Positions 1 through 7,908 of a DNA stretch of 64,000 nucleotides are shown here, one piece after another (the first letter of the stretch is position 1; each line of letters opens with the position of its first letter). The notes beneath the pieces are model-generated. The model was not told where the DNA came from, ran no database searches, and worked only from the letters and a program-made list of their open reading frames with translations. A program made the translations under genes and the position numbers. The DNA comes from Arthrobacter sp. MSA 4-2 (GTDB lineage: Bacteria > Actinomycetota > Actinomycetes > Actinomycetales > Micrococcaceae). Location: the NCBI RefSeq assembly GCF_016405885.1, contig NZ_JAEKGC010000008.1:1-64000 (forward strand), written 5' to 3'.

Positions 1-216
1 TGGGAAAAGGGCGGCACCACCACCCTCGGCGACGGGGTGCTGCTGTGCTCCCACCACCACCACCGCATCCACGACGGATCGTGGACCGTGCACTCCCGGC
101 ACGGCATTCCCTGGTTCTTCCCACCCCACCACCTGGACCCGGAGCAAAGACCCCGGCGCAACGGCTACTGGACCGCCGGACCCCCGAAGGCAACCACGGA
201 ATTCCATCTGGAGTGA
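1..216 (+). CDS. HNH endonuclease of the DUF222/13E12 repeat family, C-terminal fragment
   Basis: The frame is open from the first base and ends at TGA after 71 codons, so only the C-terminus lies in the window. The stretch CSHHHHRIHDGSW (residues 16-28) is the zinc-ligand/HNH end seen in DUF222-HNH proteins. The aromatic and proline-rich tail (WFFPPHHLDPEQ, NGYWTAGPP) is also typical of them. These proteins are multi-copy in Arthrobacter-like genomes; their biological role is poorly defined. The start and the DUF222 half lie upstream of the window. Confidence 0.8.
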   Translation, partial: WEKGGTTTLGDGVLLCSHHHHRIHDGSWTVHSRHGIPWFFPPHHLDPEQRPRRNGYWTAGPPKATTEFHLE

Positions 217-300
217 GCAGGAGAGCACCTCCTCGCTGTCCCACCCGGCTATGCGGCTCGACGGCGCGACTCAACCACGCGACCGGAACAAACGACCCGA

Positions 301-339
301 CCATGCGACGAGGCCATGCGACGAGGCCATGCGGCAAGG
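301..339. repeat. 13-bp tandem repeat, three copies
   Basis: Two perfect copies of ccatgcgacgagg (301-313, 314-326) are followed by a third with two mismatches (327-339). The array lies in the intergenic stretch between the HNH gene and the AlkD-like gene. No function is visible. Confidence 0.8.
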
Positions 340-420
340 CCGCCGGACTTTCACCGTTTCGGATGCACTCCATCGATCCCGCTTGCGCTGCACGGTGGAT
401 CCAGCCCTAGGGTGAATGGC

Positions 421-1032
421 ATGAGTGCCGCCGCCGAGTTCATCGACGACTCCCTCCAGTACGAAAGCACCGAGGAGCGCGCGGAAGACTATGCACGGCG
501 CCTAGGGGACGCCCTCGAGTTCTACGGAGCGTCCGTGGGCGCCATCCGCGGCACCATCCGCAACGCTTCCCGACGCTACCCGGAACTTCAACACGATGCC
601 GTCACCGCCCTCGCATCAGAGCTCTGGGCCCGGCCCGTCTTTGAACGCAGGCTTGGCGCCGTGGTGCTCCTGCAGGCGAACCTCAAACTGCTCCACGTTT
701 CAGACCTCACCCGCGTCGAAGGGTTCCTGCGCTCGTCCGTCGTGCGCGACCTTGCTGATCCGCTCGCGGTCGACGTCGTCGGAGCCCTCCTTCTCAGGCT
801 CGATGGGCAGGATGCCGTCCGGGCGCGGGCGGTCCTCGAACGCTGGGCGTCCTCCGAAAACATCTGGCTGCGCCGGGCGGCTGTGCTGGTGCACCTGCCC
901 GCATTCCGGAAGGGCGAGGGCGACGAGGCGGTCTTCCGCCGCACCGTCCGGCTGGTGACGAGGGCAAAGGACGGGCGGGTTGAGGAGGTCGAGGAGGCGA
1001 TCCGGCTCCTCCGGGGAGCCATGGAGTCCTGA
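421..1032 (+). CDS. Divergent AlkD-like HEAT-repeat protein (DNA alkylation repair fold)
   Basis: A 203-aa all-helical protein. Residues 75-160 follow the AlkD/AlkC pattern: RRLGAVVLL helix, DPLAVDVVG, then the SSENIWLRRAAVL signature near 144-156. AlkD enzymes excise bulky or cationic alkylated bases with HEAT-like repeats. Here the usual WDxxD active-site motif is replaced by DLADPLAVD, with no Trp. The final AIGWxLR helix is reduced to EEAIRLLRGA before the stop, so glycosylase activity is doubtful. The ATG at 421 fits the family start better than the upstream in-frame ATG at 316, which would read through the 13-bp repeats. A canonical AlkD lies at 10,030. Confidence 0.65.
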   Translation: MSAAAEFIDDSLQYESTEERAEDYARRLGDALEFYGASVGAIRGTIRNASRRYPELQHDAVTALASELWARPVFERRLGAVVLLQANLKLLHVSDLTRVEGFLRSSVVRDLADPLAVDVVGALLLRLDGQDAVRARAVLERWASSENIWLRRAAVLVHLPAFRKGEGDEAVFRRTVRLVTRAKDGRVEEVEEAIRLLRGAMES

Positions 1033-1089
1033 ACAGCGGTGAAGTCTCGACGCCGCTGCGGCGCGCGTCCGTCAGATAGCGCTCGTCCG

Positions 1090-1095
1090 TAAGAT
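1090..1095 (+). promoter_or_regulatory. Candidate -10 element (TAAGAT) of the K+ channel gene
   Basis: TAAGAT ends five bases before the ATG at 1101 and no Shine-Dalgarno sequence is present. Transcription would therefore start at or next to the ATG, giving a leaderless mRNA, which is common in actinobacteria. No clear -35 is seen. Confidence 0.4.
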
Positions 1096-1100
1096 GAGGC

Positions 1101-1994
1101 ATGACCTTCTCAGACGCGGTGTGGACGGCGGCGGGTGCCGGGCTCATCCTTCTGATGCTCGCCGACGTTCTTTATACCCTCCTCTACCCTCACGGGTCCG
1201 GGCCCGTCTGCCGGGCCATCATGCGGGGGTTCTGGCACGTGTCACGAACGGTGAGGGGGCGGTCCTCCGCCTTTGCCGCACCCGCGGCAATGGCTGCGGT
1301 CATCGCGGCGTGGGCTGCGCTGGCGGTCGTGGGGTGGGCCTTCTTGTACCTGCCGCACCTGCAGGACGGATTCGTCTACGCCGATGGAGTACCGCAGGAG
1401 GGCAATTTCACCGAGGCGCTCTACGTTTCCATGGTCGCCCTCTCCACCGTCGGGTTCGGCGAGATTGTCGCGGGGGACGCCGGCCTCAGGCTGCTCACCG
1501 CATCCCAGGCGATTACCGGCTTCGGCCTGCTGACGGCGGCAGTGTCCTGGATCCTGCAGGCCTATCCGGCGCTGGGCCGCCGCCGCGCGCTCGCCCATGA
1601 GCTGAACCTCCTCCGGGAGGCAAGCGGTCCGGAGGGCCTGACGCTGCTGGATCCGCACCATGCTGCCAGCCTCCTTGAATCGCTGGCCCGGCAGGTCTCG
1701 CTGGTGAGCATCGATCTGCTGTCGTTCTACGAAAGCTATTACTTCCATGAGGTGCAGGAGAGAGGCTCCCTGCCCGACACCGTCTCCTATGCCCAGCAGC
1801 TCGCCGACGATGCCCAGCGCAGTGGTGACCCCGAACTCCGCTTCGCGGGCAGGATGCTTACCTCGGCGTTGGACGACCTCGCCCAGATCCTCCGCAGCAG
1901 GTTCGGCCATTCTGGGGCGACCTCCTCAGCGGTCTTGGACCACTACGCCGTGCACCACCGACACCGCCGGGTCCGCGCCGGGCGTACCCCGTAG
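1101..1994 (+). CDS. Potassium channel family protein (Ion_trans_2)
   Basis: A 297-aa membrane protein with hydrophobic segments at about 10-28, 62-84 and 131-153. The selectivity filter STVGFGE (residues 115-121) sits on the pore loop just before the last membrane helix. This is the KcsA/MthK-type K+ channel signature, so it is expected to conduct K+ across the cytoplasmic membrane. The C-terminal 140 residues are soluble and helical and lack a recognisable RCK nucleotide-binding motif, so the gating ligand is unknown. It is transcribed alone, probably from the TAAGAT element just upstream, and converges with the ECF sigma factor gene. Confidence 0.85.
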   Translation: MTFSDAVWTAAGAGLILLMLADVLYTLLYPHGSGPVCRAIMRGFWHVSRTVRGRSSAFAAPAAMAAVIAAWAALAVVGWAFLYLPHLQDGFVYADGVPQEGNFTEALYVSMVALSTVGFGEIVAGDAGLRLLTASQAITGFGLLTAAVSWILQAYPALGRRRALAHELNLLREASGPEGLTLLDPHHAASLLESLARQVSLVSIDLLSFYESYYFHEVQERGSLPDTVSYAQQLADDAQRSGDPELRFAGRMLTSALDDLAQILRSRFGHSGATSSAVLDHYAVHHRHRRVRAGRTP

Positions 1995-2048
1995 GACCCA
2001 CCTCCCTCGGTCAGCGGCGAGGGGCGGTGTTCAGCCCGACGCCTCCGG

Positions 2049-3194
2049 TCAACGGCGAAGAGCGGTGTTCAGGCGGGCAGCCTGCAGTGTCAGGTGGTCC
2101 CGTTCCGGAAGGTTCGGTGCCTGCCGTGCGGCCTCCGCGTAGAGCCGTGCTGCGGCCACCCGATCGCCGTCGCGCTCGTGGAGGTATGCGGCGGCGGCGG
2201 TATGGCGGGGGAGGGCGGGATCGAGCGACGCCAGCGCGGCCAGGCCGGCCCGGGGCCCGTCAGCTTCGCCCACCGCAACGGCCCGGTTGAGCCGGGCGAC
2301 GGGGCTGTCTGTGAGGCGCACGAGCTCGTCGTACCACTCGACGATCTGCACCCAGTCGGTCTCCTCGGCCGTCCGGGCATCGGCGTGCAGCGCGGCGATC
2401 GCAGCCTGGGCCTGGTATTCGCCCAGCCTGTCACGGGCCAACGCCCTCTGCAGCACCTCGACACCCTCGGCAATCAGCCGGGTATCCCACAGGCCGCGGT
2501 CCTGCTCCGCGAGCGGCACGAGACTGCCGTCGCTCCGGGTCCGCGCCGATCGCCGGGCATGATGGAGCAGCATGAGCGCCAGCAGCCCCGCCACCTCTTG
2601 GTGGTCAATCCGGGCTGCGAGCTGCCGGGTCAGCCGGATCGCCTCAGCAGCAAGGTCGAGCTCGCCCGAGTAGCCCTCGTTGAAGACGAGGTAAAGGACC
2701 CGCAAGACGGTGGCTACGTCACCGGGCTGATCGAGCGGGATGCCGGCGACGGTGCGCTTGGCCCGGCTGATCCGCTGCGCCATGGTGGCCTCACCGACCA
2801 GGTAGGCGCGCGCTATCTGCCCGGTGGTGAGGCCTCCGACAGCGCGCAACGTGAGCGCAACCGCCGACGACGGCGTGAGCGACGGGTGGGCGCACAGGAA
2901 ATAGAGCTGGAGCGAATCGTCCCCGCTCGTGCCGGGGCCGGGGGAGGGCTCGGCCACGACCCGCTGCTCCCGTAGCCGACGGGAGGCATCGGCCCGCACG
3001 GCGTCGAGAAACTTCCGCCACGATACCGTCACCAACCAGCCCTTCGGGTCACGCGGCGGCCGATCCGGCCAGGTGCGCAGGGCCTCGATCAGGGCCTCCT
3101 GCACCGCGTCCTCGGCCGCCGAGAAGTCGGCTCCACGGCGGACGAGGACGGCGATCACCTCGGGGGTGAGAGTCCGAAGGAGGACCTCATCCAT
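2049..3194 (-). CDS. ECF42-type RNA polymerase sigma factor with C-terminal TPR-like extension
   Basis: A 381-aa protein. Residues 1-80 are sigma region 2 (AEDAVQEALIEALRTWPDRPPRDPKGWLVTVSWRKFLD in two blocks). Region 4 follows near 110-150 (ALTLRAVGGLTTGQIARAYLVGEATMAQRISRAKRT). The remaining 220 residues are a helical TPR-like extension (FNEGYSG; AIAALHADARTAEETDWVQI; NRAVAVGEADGP). This long extension plus an adjacent DGPF-domain gene defines the ECF42 group. In that group no anti-sigma factor is normally present and the extension is thought to control activity. The gene starts three bases after the stop of the DGPF gene and is its operon partner. Confidence 0.9.
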   Translation of the reverse strand: MDEVLLRTLTPEVIAVLVRRGADFSAAEDAVQEALIEALRTWPDRPPRDPKGWLVTVSWRKFLDAVRADASRRLREQRVVAEPSPGPGTSGDDSLQLYFLCAHPSLTPSSAVALTLRAVGGLTTGQIARAYLVGEATMAQRISRAKRTVAGIPLDQPGDVATVLRVLYLVFNEGYSGELDLAAEAIRLTRQLAARIDHQEVAGLLALMLLHHARRSARTRSDGSLVPLAEQDRGLWDTRLIAEGVEVLQRALARDRLGEYQAQAAIAALHADARTAEETDWVQIVEWYDELVRLTDSPVARLNRAVAVGEADGPRAGLAALASLDPALPRHTAAAAYLHERDGDRVAAARLYAEAARQAPNLPERDHLTLQAARLNTALRR

Positions 3195-3197
3195 GGG

Positions 3198-3605
3198 TTA
3201 CTCCGTCACGGTGGGAGGCATGGCGAGGAACGGGCGCAGCTCGAGCCACTCGTGGATCGGCCGGCCGCCTGCCCCCGGAGCCGCTGACAGTTCCCCGGCA
3301 AGCTCGACCGCGCGGTCGTAGCTGTCGACGTCGAGCGCCATCCACCCGGCGATAAGGTCCTTGGTCTCCGCGAACGGGCCGTCGGTGACCGGGGGCCGTC
3401 CCTCGCCGTCGTAGCGGACCCACGTGCCTTCGGGCGACAGCGCCTGGCCGTCGATGTACTCGCCGGTTTCCTGGAGCCGCGCGGCGAAATCGTCCATGTA
3501 CTGCAGGTGGGCCGAGATCTCCCCTGGCGTCCATTGGTCCATCGGGACGTCATTGACCCCCGTCGGTGCGCCGCGGTAGTGCTTGAGCAACAGGTATTTG
3601 GCCAT
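3198..3605 (-). CDS. YCII-related DGPF-domain protein
   Basis: A 135-aa single-domain protein with the YCII fold. The signature DGPFAETKDLIAGW lies at residues 75-88, near the group name motif, followed by the conserved WLELRPFL end. DGPF proteins are the constant genomic partners and direct targets of ECF42 sigma factors; their biochemical role is unknown. The ATG at 3605 is preceded by GAGGAGA at a good distance. An ECF42-like promoter lies about 60-80 bases upstream. Confidence 0.88.
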   Translation of the reverse strand: MAKYLLLKHYRGAPTGVNDVPMDQWTPGEISAHLQYMDDFAARLQETGEYIDGQALSPEGTWVRYDGEGRPPVTDGPFAETKDLIAGWMALDVDSYDRAVELAGELSAAPGAGGRPIHEWLELRPFLAMPPTVTE

Positions 3606-3661
3606 CGTCGTCTTCTCCTCGTTTCTAGGACACAGCCCATTGTGGCTGCATTCACTTGGGG

Positions 3662-3688
3662 GACGCAGCAGCGCGGGAAATTTCGACA
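3662..3688 (-). promoter_or_regulatory. ECF42-type promoter (TGTCGA-N17-CGTC)
   Basis: On the minus strand TGTCGA (3688-3683) and CGTC (3665-3662) are separated by 17 bases, upstream of the DGPF–sigma operon. This matches, from memory, the -35/-10 motif described for ECF42 regulons. It implies autoregulation of the operon. Confidence 0.6.
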
Positions 3689-3741
3689 TCCGTCTGGAAA
3701 ATTCTTTCCAGCGCGGAGTTTCCGCCCGCGGGGGACCGGGG

Positions 3742-4614
3742 TTAGGGCATTCCGGATCCCACGTCGGAGCTGCTGTGAACCGTGACATCTCCATACGAGG
3801 AGTCGGCGCGCACCTGCACGGTCTCGTGGCCGCCGTCGGGGGCGTCGGCCGGGTTGAGCCCGCTGCGGACCTGTCCGAACTTCGTGGTCAGTCCCAGCCA
3901 CACCGCCGTGCCCGGCCGCACGCCGATGTCAATCGACCCGGCGGAGGTGTGCGCGGTGATGGCTCCGCGGTGCACCTCCTGAATCCGTACCGCACCGTTG
4001 GAGGCCCTGGCGTTCACATTTCCGCCGGCTCCGTGGATCAGGATGTCGCCGTTCGCCGCCTTCACCTGCAGGTCTCCGGCGACCTCCCCGACGAAGGTTT
4101 CGCCGTTCGAATTCCTGATGCTGCCTGACCCATGAAGGCTGTCGACGCGAATCCTGCCGGTACCACTGGCCAGTTCCGCTGGGCCGGCTGCCCTCAGGAC
4201 CGTTATGTCGCCCATTCCGGTCTTGGCCCTGAGGGCGGCGCAGGTGCCGACGCGGATCTCGCCCACGCCGGTGGACAGCGAAACGTCGCCGAACTCCCCG
4301 TCCACGCGGAGGCTCCCCATCCCCGACGACACTTCCAGCGACGAGCCGATCGGGACCTCGACGGCGACGACGACGGCACCTCCGTCGCTGAACCAGCTGT
4401 GGCGGCGCCATTGCTTCAACTTCACGCTCAGCCGGCCGTCGACGAACTCCACCGTTGTCTGTTCGGCGGCGTCGATGTCCAGGGACCGTGACGGGTTCCG
4501 CGGGCGGACGTCGACGGTCACCTCCGCCCGGCCGGTGGCGCCGACCCAGATGTCACCCCGGGCGCCAATGTCTATGCGCGCTTCAACGGGTCCGGGGGTT
4601 TCAAAGAGCGTCAT
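3742..4614 (-). CDS. DUF4097-family beta-strand repeat protein
   Basis: A 290-aa protein of repeated short beta strands of the type GSLRVDGEFGDVSLSTG, GDITVLRAAG, GDILIHGAGG, GSIDIGV, with glycine turns every 15-20 residues. This is a DUF4097 adhesin-like right-handed beta helix. No signal peptide or membrane segment is seen, so it is probably cytoplasmic. The start at 4614 overlaps the stop of the upstream ribbon-helix-helix gene by four bases (ATGA), indicating translational coupling. An upstream in-frame ATG (4626) is less likely for that reason. Its molecular function is unknown. Confidence 0.8.
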   Translation of the reverse strand: MTLFETPGPVEARIDIGARGDIWVGATGRAEVTVDVRPRNPSRSLDIDAAEQTTVEFVDGRLSVKLKQWRRHSWFSDGGAVVVAVEVPIGSSLEVSSGMGSLRVDGEFGDVSLSTGVGEIRVGTCAALRAKTGMGDITVLRAAGPAELASGTGRIRVDSLHGSGSIRNSNGETFVGEVAGDLQVKAANGDILIHGAGGNVNARASNGAVRIQEVHRGAITAHTSAGSIDIGVRPGTAVWLGLTTKFGQVRSGLNPADAPDGGHETVQVRADSSYGDVTVHSSSDVGSGMP

Positions 4615-5114
4615 GAGCGTGCCCATCCTGTGATGCTTTGGGTGCCGGGAATCGGCCTGGAAACGGGCCGTCCCGCACCGGAATCGAGTGACGCGGCGAC
4701 CGCGCGTACCAGCCACGTGTTGACCGACAGGCCCTCACGGCCCGCCGCGGCTTCAACCCTCGCCTTGAGGTGGTCGGGCAGCCGCAGTGTTGTCCGGGTG
4801 GTGCCGCCCTCCTCGCCGTCGGATGGGCCCGGGATGGCGGCCTCCACTCCTACTGCTGGACCGGCAGGTACCTCGCGCAGGCAGACTACGAACTCGGGAT
4901 CGACGCCCCGAAGGCGGACCTCGACCGAACCCGGTGCCAAATCATCCGTGATCTCGCCGACCGCGTTGGACAGGGCATCGAGCAGCATCAGGCGAGCGGC
5001 GGCTTCGAGCGGAATCACCAGGCGTTCTGCGACATCCCGGGCATCCTCGCCCCCCGCCTCGGCTGCAACCAGCAGCTGTTCACGGAGCCGCTCAAGATAG
5101 GGGAGAAGGTTCAT
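4611..5114 (-). CDS. Ribbon-helix-helix DNA-binding protein (HicB/Arc-like), autoregulator of the DUF4097 operon
   Basis: A 167-aa protein. The N-terminal 100 residues are helical (MNLLPYLERLREQLL…) and unassigned. Residues 105-147 form a ribbon-helix-helix: TTRTTLRLPDHLKARVEAA, then EGLSVNTWLVRAVAASL. Such domains dimerise and insert a two-stranded sheet into DNA. The gene is coupled to DUF4097 by a 4-base overlap. Three copies of a GACACCA half-site lie directly at its start (5115-5141), suggesting that it represses its own operon. Similar proteins are often annotated as HicB-like antitoxins, but no HicA toxin is present here. Confidence 0.75.
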   Translation of the reverse strand: MNLLPYLERLREQLLVAAEAGGEDARDVAERLVIPLEAAARLMLLDALSNAVGEITDDLAPGSVEVRLRGVDPEFVVCLREVPAGPAVGVEAAIPGPSDGEEGGTTRTTLRLPDHLKARVEAAAGREGLSVNTWLVRAVAASLDSGAGRPVSRPIPGTQSITGWARS

Positions 5115-5141
5115 GACACCAGCATGACACCATGTGGTGTC
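5115..5141. promoter_or_regulatory. Candidate operator: GACACCA direct repeat plus inverted copy
   Basis: GACACCA occurs at 5115-5121 and 5126-5132 (11-bp period). Its inverse TGGTGTC is at 5135-5141, separated from the second copy by two bases. The cluster touches the ATG of the ribbon-helix-helix gene (5114). Clustered 7-8 bp half-sites are how MetJ/Arc-class regulators bind. Confidence 0.6.
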
Positions 5142-5191
5142 GGCGCAAGGGCGCAGGAAGATCGTCCGGCGGGCGGCGGGCGGCCGGCGGG

Positions 5192-5680
5192 CTATTCTTC
5201 GCGTTCGAACGTCAGGGAGCCGCGGTCATTGCTCAGAATAAGAGTCCGTCCGTCCCAGCTGTAGCTCAGCGGCCGCTCGATGAGGTGGTGCAGCCACAGG
5301 TCGTAGTCGCTGACCGGCGGCTCGCAGTACTGCGCCTCTATCGACATCCTGCGGGTGTCAACGACCACCTTGTCCTCAGTCACTTTGACAGGGGCCTGGA
5401 GCCCGCTGCACGGCGGTCGAATGAAGGCGGCTCCCTCCCCTCCGGCGCGTGTCATCCGCCAATGGATCGGATGGTCCTCAAGCCACTGGAGGTCACCGGC
5501 GGGATCGGTGCCGGAGACGGTGCGGAACTGGATATCGTCCAACCCATGCATGGCCGGGCCACCACAACCGGACACCGCGGCGGCGAATACCGCCAGCATG
5601 CCGAGCAGGATCCGCCGCGCTGGAATCCGAACCGGATCGATCCCGGTGCGGGAACGGCGGCGATCCGGCGGTCCTGCCAC
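5192..5680 (-). CDS. Putative lipoprotein, weakly META/HslJ-like
   Basis: A 162-aa protein starting at a GTG three bases after the stop of the subtilase gene. It has a basic N-terminus, a hydrophobic stretch ARRILLGMLAVFAAA (21-35) and a lipobox ending in Cys (AVSGC, Cys at about 39), so it should be membrane-anchored outside the cell. The C-terminal SYSWDGRTLILSNDRGSLTF resembles the last strands of META/HslJ heat-shock domains. Cysteines in the mature part could form a disulfide. It is the second gene of the operon; a link with the protease is only inferred from position. Confidence 0.6.
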   Translation of the reverse strand: MAGPPDRRRSRTGIDPVRIPARRILLGMLAVFAAAVSGCGGPAMHGLDDIQFRTVSGTDPAGDLQWLEDHPIHWRMTRAGGEGAAFIRPPCSGLQAPVKVTEDKVVVDTRRMSIEAQYCEPPVSDYDLWLHHLIERPLSYSWDGRTLILSNDRGSLTFEREE

Positions 5681-5683
5681 CGG

Positions 5684-6949
5684 CTAGAACCGCGACACGT
5701 TCAGGATCGGCTCCGGGAAGCCATCCAGGTCGTTCAGGAGAGGCCCTGGCTCCCCGGAGCTGACGAGCGCGCCCTGGACCTGCTCGGGCGGAGCGCCCGG
5801 ATTGTTGGCAAGGTACAGCGCGGCACCGCCCGTGACCAGAGGAGCGGAAAAGCTTGTTCCACTACTGGCTGCGTACTGGCTGTCGAGATAGGTGGAACTG
5901 AGGCAGGTGCCCGGTGCGGTGATGTCGACGGCCGGACCAAAGTTCGAGTAGGACGCGAGAGTGTCGTCCGTCACGCCGGGTATGCAGGCCTCGGTGGGTC
6001 CGAGGCCGCCCGGCCGACCGTCGGTGTCGGACATTGCGGAGACGGTGATGACCGAGGAATAGGCGGCCGGTTCCAGGAAGCCCGCGTCGCGGGCCTCATT
6101 TCCTGCCGCTGCCACCACCGTGACACCGGCAGTCGTCGCTGCACAGACGGCCTCAAGGATCATGTTGTCGTTCGGGGGTGCGCAGTCGACGTCATATCCG
6201 CGCAGGGGTCCGCCGAGGCTGAGGTTGGCGACGTCGACGGTGGCGGCGTTGGCGGTGACCCAGTCCAACCCGCATAGGAGGCTTGAGTCGGTGACGATCC
6301 CCTGCGGGTCGGCCACCCGGACCGCCCACAGCCGCGCGCCGGGTGCTGCTCCTACCCGTCCAATCGCGTTGTCAAGGGCAGCGGCAAGACCGCCGACCAT
6401 CGTGCCGTGGCCGACGACATCCTCGTACCCGTCCCCGGGCGCACAATCAGCGCCGCCGACGACGTTGAGGTCGGGATGATCCGACTGAAGACCGGTGTCG
6501 AGGACCGCGATGTCGGCGTCGACCCGCTCGTCGATGCCGTCGATCTTCGCCGTCGGGCTCTCCAACGCCCCGATCCGCTTTACGCCGTTCGACACGAGCT
6601 GGGCCGGCTGCGGCGGATTCTCAACGGCGCCGATCTGGGGGGCAGCAACGGTCCGGTCCGGCAGGATTTCGCTGACCCGGGGATCGGCCTGCAGCTGCTG
6701 GGCCTGGGCCTCGGACAGCACGGCTGAATAGCCCTGGAAGGCCGAGCTGTAGACGATGTCCGGCCGGATTCCCGAGCTCTGTGCGTGCTCTGCTGAGACC
6801 TGGTCGGCATCAACGCTCGAATTGAGGATCACGATGACCGGCCCGGCAGCGGCCGGTTCACTGGGCTCCACACCGCCCGCCGGCAAGGGTCCAAGGGTTA
6901 CGGCGAGCAGTGCCGTGAGGATAGTTCCGAAAATTCGTGAAGCGTTCAC
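5684..6949 (-). CDS. Secreted S8 (subtilisin-like) serine peptidase with I9-type propeptide
   Basis: A 421-aa preproprotein from a GTG with AGGAAGG seven bases upstream. Residues 1-26 are a signal peptide. Residues 37-100 form an inhibitor-I9-like propeptide (VIVILNSSVDADQ…AVLSEAQAQQLQADP). The catalytic triad is complete: Asp151 in AVLDTG, His181 in GHGTMVGG and Ser366 in GTSFSAP, with the oxyanion Asn284 in AAGN. A cysteine-containing insertion (near 258-269) may be disulfide bonded. It ends right after the catalytic domain, with no cell-wall anchor, so release to the medium is likely. Confidence 0.92.
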   Translation of the reverse strand: MNASRIFGTILTALLAVTLGPLPAGGVEPSEPAAAGPVIVILNSSVDADQVSAEHAQSSGIRPDIVYSSAFQGYSAVLSEAQAQQLQADPRVSEILPDRTVAAPQIGAVENPPQPAQLVSNGVKRIGALESPTAKIDGIDERVDADIAVLDTGLQSDHPDLNVVGGADCAPGDGYEDVVGHGTMVGGLAAALDNAIGRVGAAPGARLWAVRVADPQGIVTDSSLLCGLDWVTANAATVDVANLSLGGPLRGYDVDCAPPNDNMILEAVCAATTAGVTVVAAAGNEARDAGFLEPAAYSSVITVSAMSDTDGRPGGLGPTEACIPGVTDDTLASYSNFGPAVDITAPGTCLSSTYLDSQYAASSGTSFSAPLVTGGAALYLANNPGAPPEQVQGALVSSGEPGPLLNDLDGFPEPILNVSRF

Positions 6950-7146
6950 AAGACGCCTTCCTGGCCTGCAGATGGGGCGAGGTTCGGGGAGGGTCTCTCA
7001 CCGTTGTGCCCATCTTAGGTGCGCCGGGGCCATGCAACAACGGCCAAAAGGCCTGCCGGTTTCTCTGGACCTCCGTCGAAACGTTCCCGCAGCTGGCGTG
7101 CCAGCACGCAGCCCGGCCCGACGACGGGGGCGTCCACACCCTGACC

Positions 7147-7890
7147 CTAGGCCGAAACGGCGAGATGCCGGGCGAAAAACCGCGCCTCGGCCTCGATCTC
7201 GAACCGCGGCACGGCGGTGTGGCCGCCGGCGTTCGCATGGAGTGACTTCTCGGTGGAGGCGAGGGCGTCATACACCCCAAGGCCGACCGCACGGTCCACG
7301 AATTCGTCATCCCATTGCAGCAGGAACTGGACGGGAACCCGGATGCGGCGGGCCTGCTCCCTCAGCTGATCGCTGCCGGCGAGTCCCAGGACGGCGGCGG
7401 TGACCCGAGGTTCCCCGGCGACGAAGGGGATCCCGATCGCTGACCCCAATGACAGCCCCCAGAACCCGATGCGGACGTCTGGGCCGATCTCGTCGAGCGC
7501 CTGGACGGCTGTGAGCACCTCGGATAATTCGGGCAGGGCCTGGGTGGCGACGTCGGCGTTGTATCCCTCGATCAGGTTGCCCACCGGGGTGCCGTCGCGT
7601 CGGGCCTGCGTCAGCTGGTCGATGAACAGCGTGTCACGCCCGTCCCATTCCCGGTCACCGTGGCCCGGGGCGTCGATGGCGACGATGGCGGCATCCAGCT
7701 CCTTCAGGTACCGCCGGGCGCGGGCCGCCACGGCCGGTGCGCCCTTGTGCTGCCCGCCGCCGTGGGCCAGCAGCACCAGTGCCGTCCGCTGGCCCGGCTG
7801 ATTCCGGGTCCACACCACACCCGGGAGCGCCCCGAGCCGGAACGGACGTTCGAGGATTCCGTCAGCGTGGTTGGATTCAAGAAATTTCAT
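7147..7890 (-). CDS. Alpha/beta hydrolase (dienelactone hydrolase-like)
   Basis: A 247-aa alpha/beta hydrolase. The oxyanion strand is LVLLAHGGGQHKG, the nucleophile elbow is GLSLGS (Ser near 151), the acid is in LLQWDDEFVDR and the catalytic His is in NAGGHTAV. Substrate is unknown; the fold is that of esterases and dienelactone hydrolases. GGGAGAACCC precedes the ATG. The gene follows the SUMF1-like gene with an 18-base spacer and is probably co-transcribed. Confidence 0.85.
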   Translation of the reverse strand: MKFLESNHADGILERPFRLGALPGVVWTRNQPGQRTALVLLAHGGGQHKGAPAVAARARRYLKELDAAIVAIDAPGHGDREWDGRDTLFIDQLTQARRDGTPVGNLIEGYNADVATQALPELSEVLTAVQALDEIGPDVRIGFWGLSLGSAIGIPFVAGEPRVTAAVLGLAGSDQLREQARRIRVPVQFLLQWDDEFVDRAVGLGVYDALASTEKSLHANAGGHTAVPRFEIEAEARFFARHLAVSA

Positions 7891-7908
7891 GGGTTCTCCC
7901 GTTCGGGA

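Noticed and set aside
48-72. Run of His codons resembling a His tag or metal-storage stretch
   Set aside because: The four His codons lie in the HNH motif of a known endonuclease family.
3606-3741. A small gene in the leader of the DGPF operon
   Set aside because: Frames here are short and the region is better explained by the ECF-type promoter and leader.
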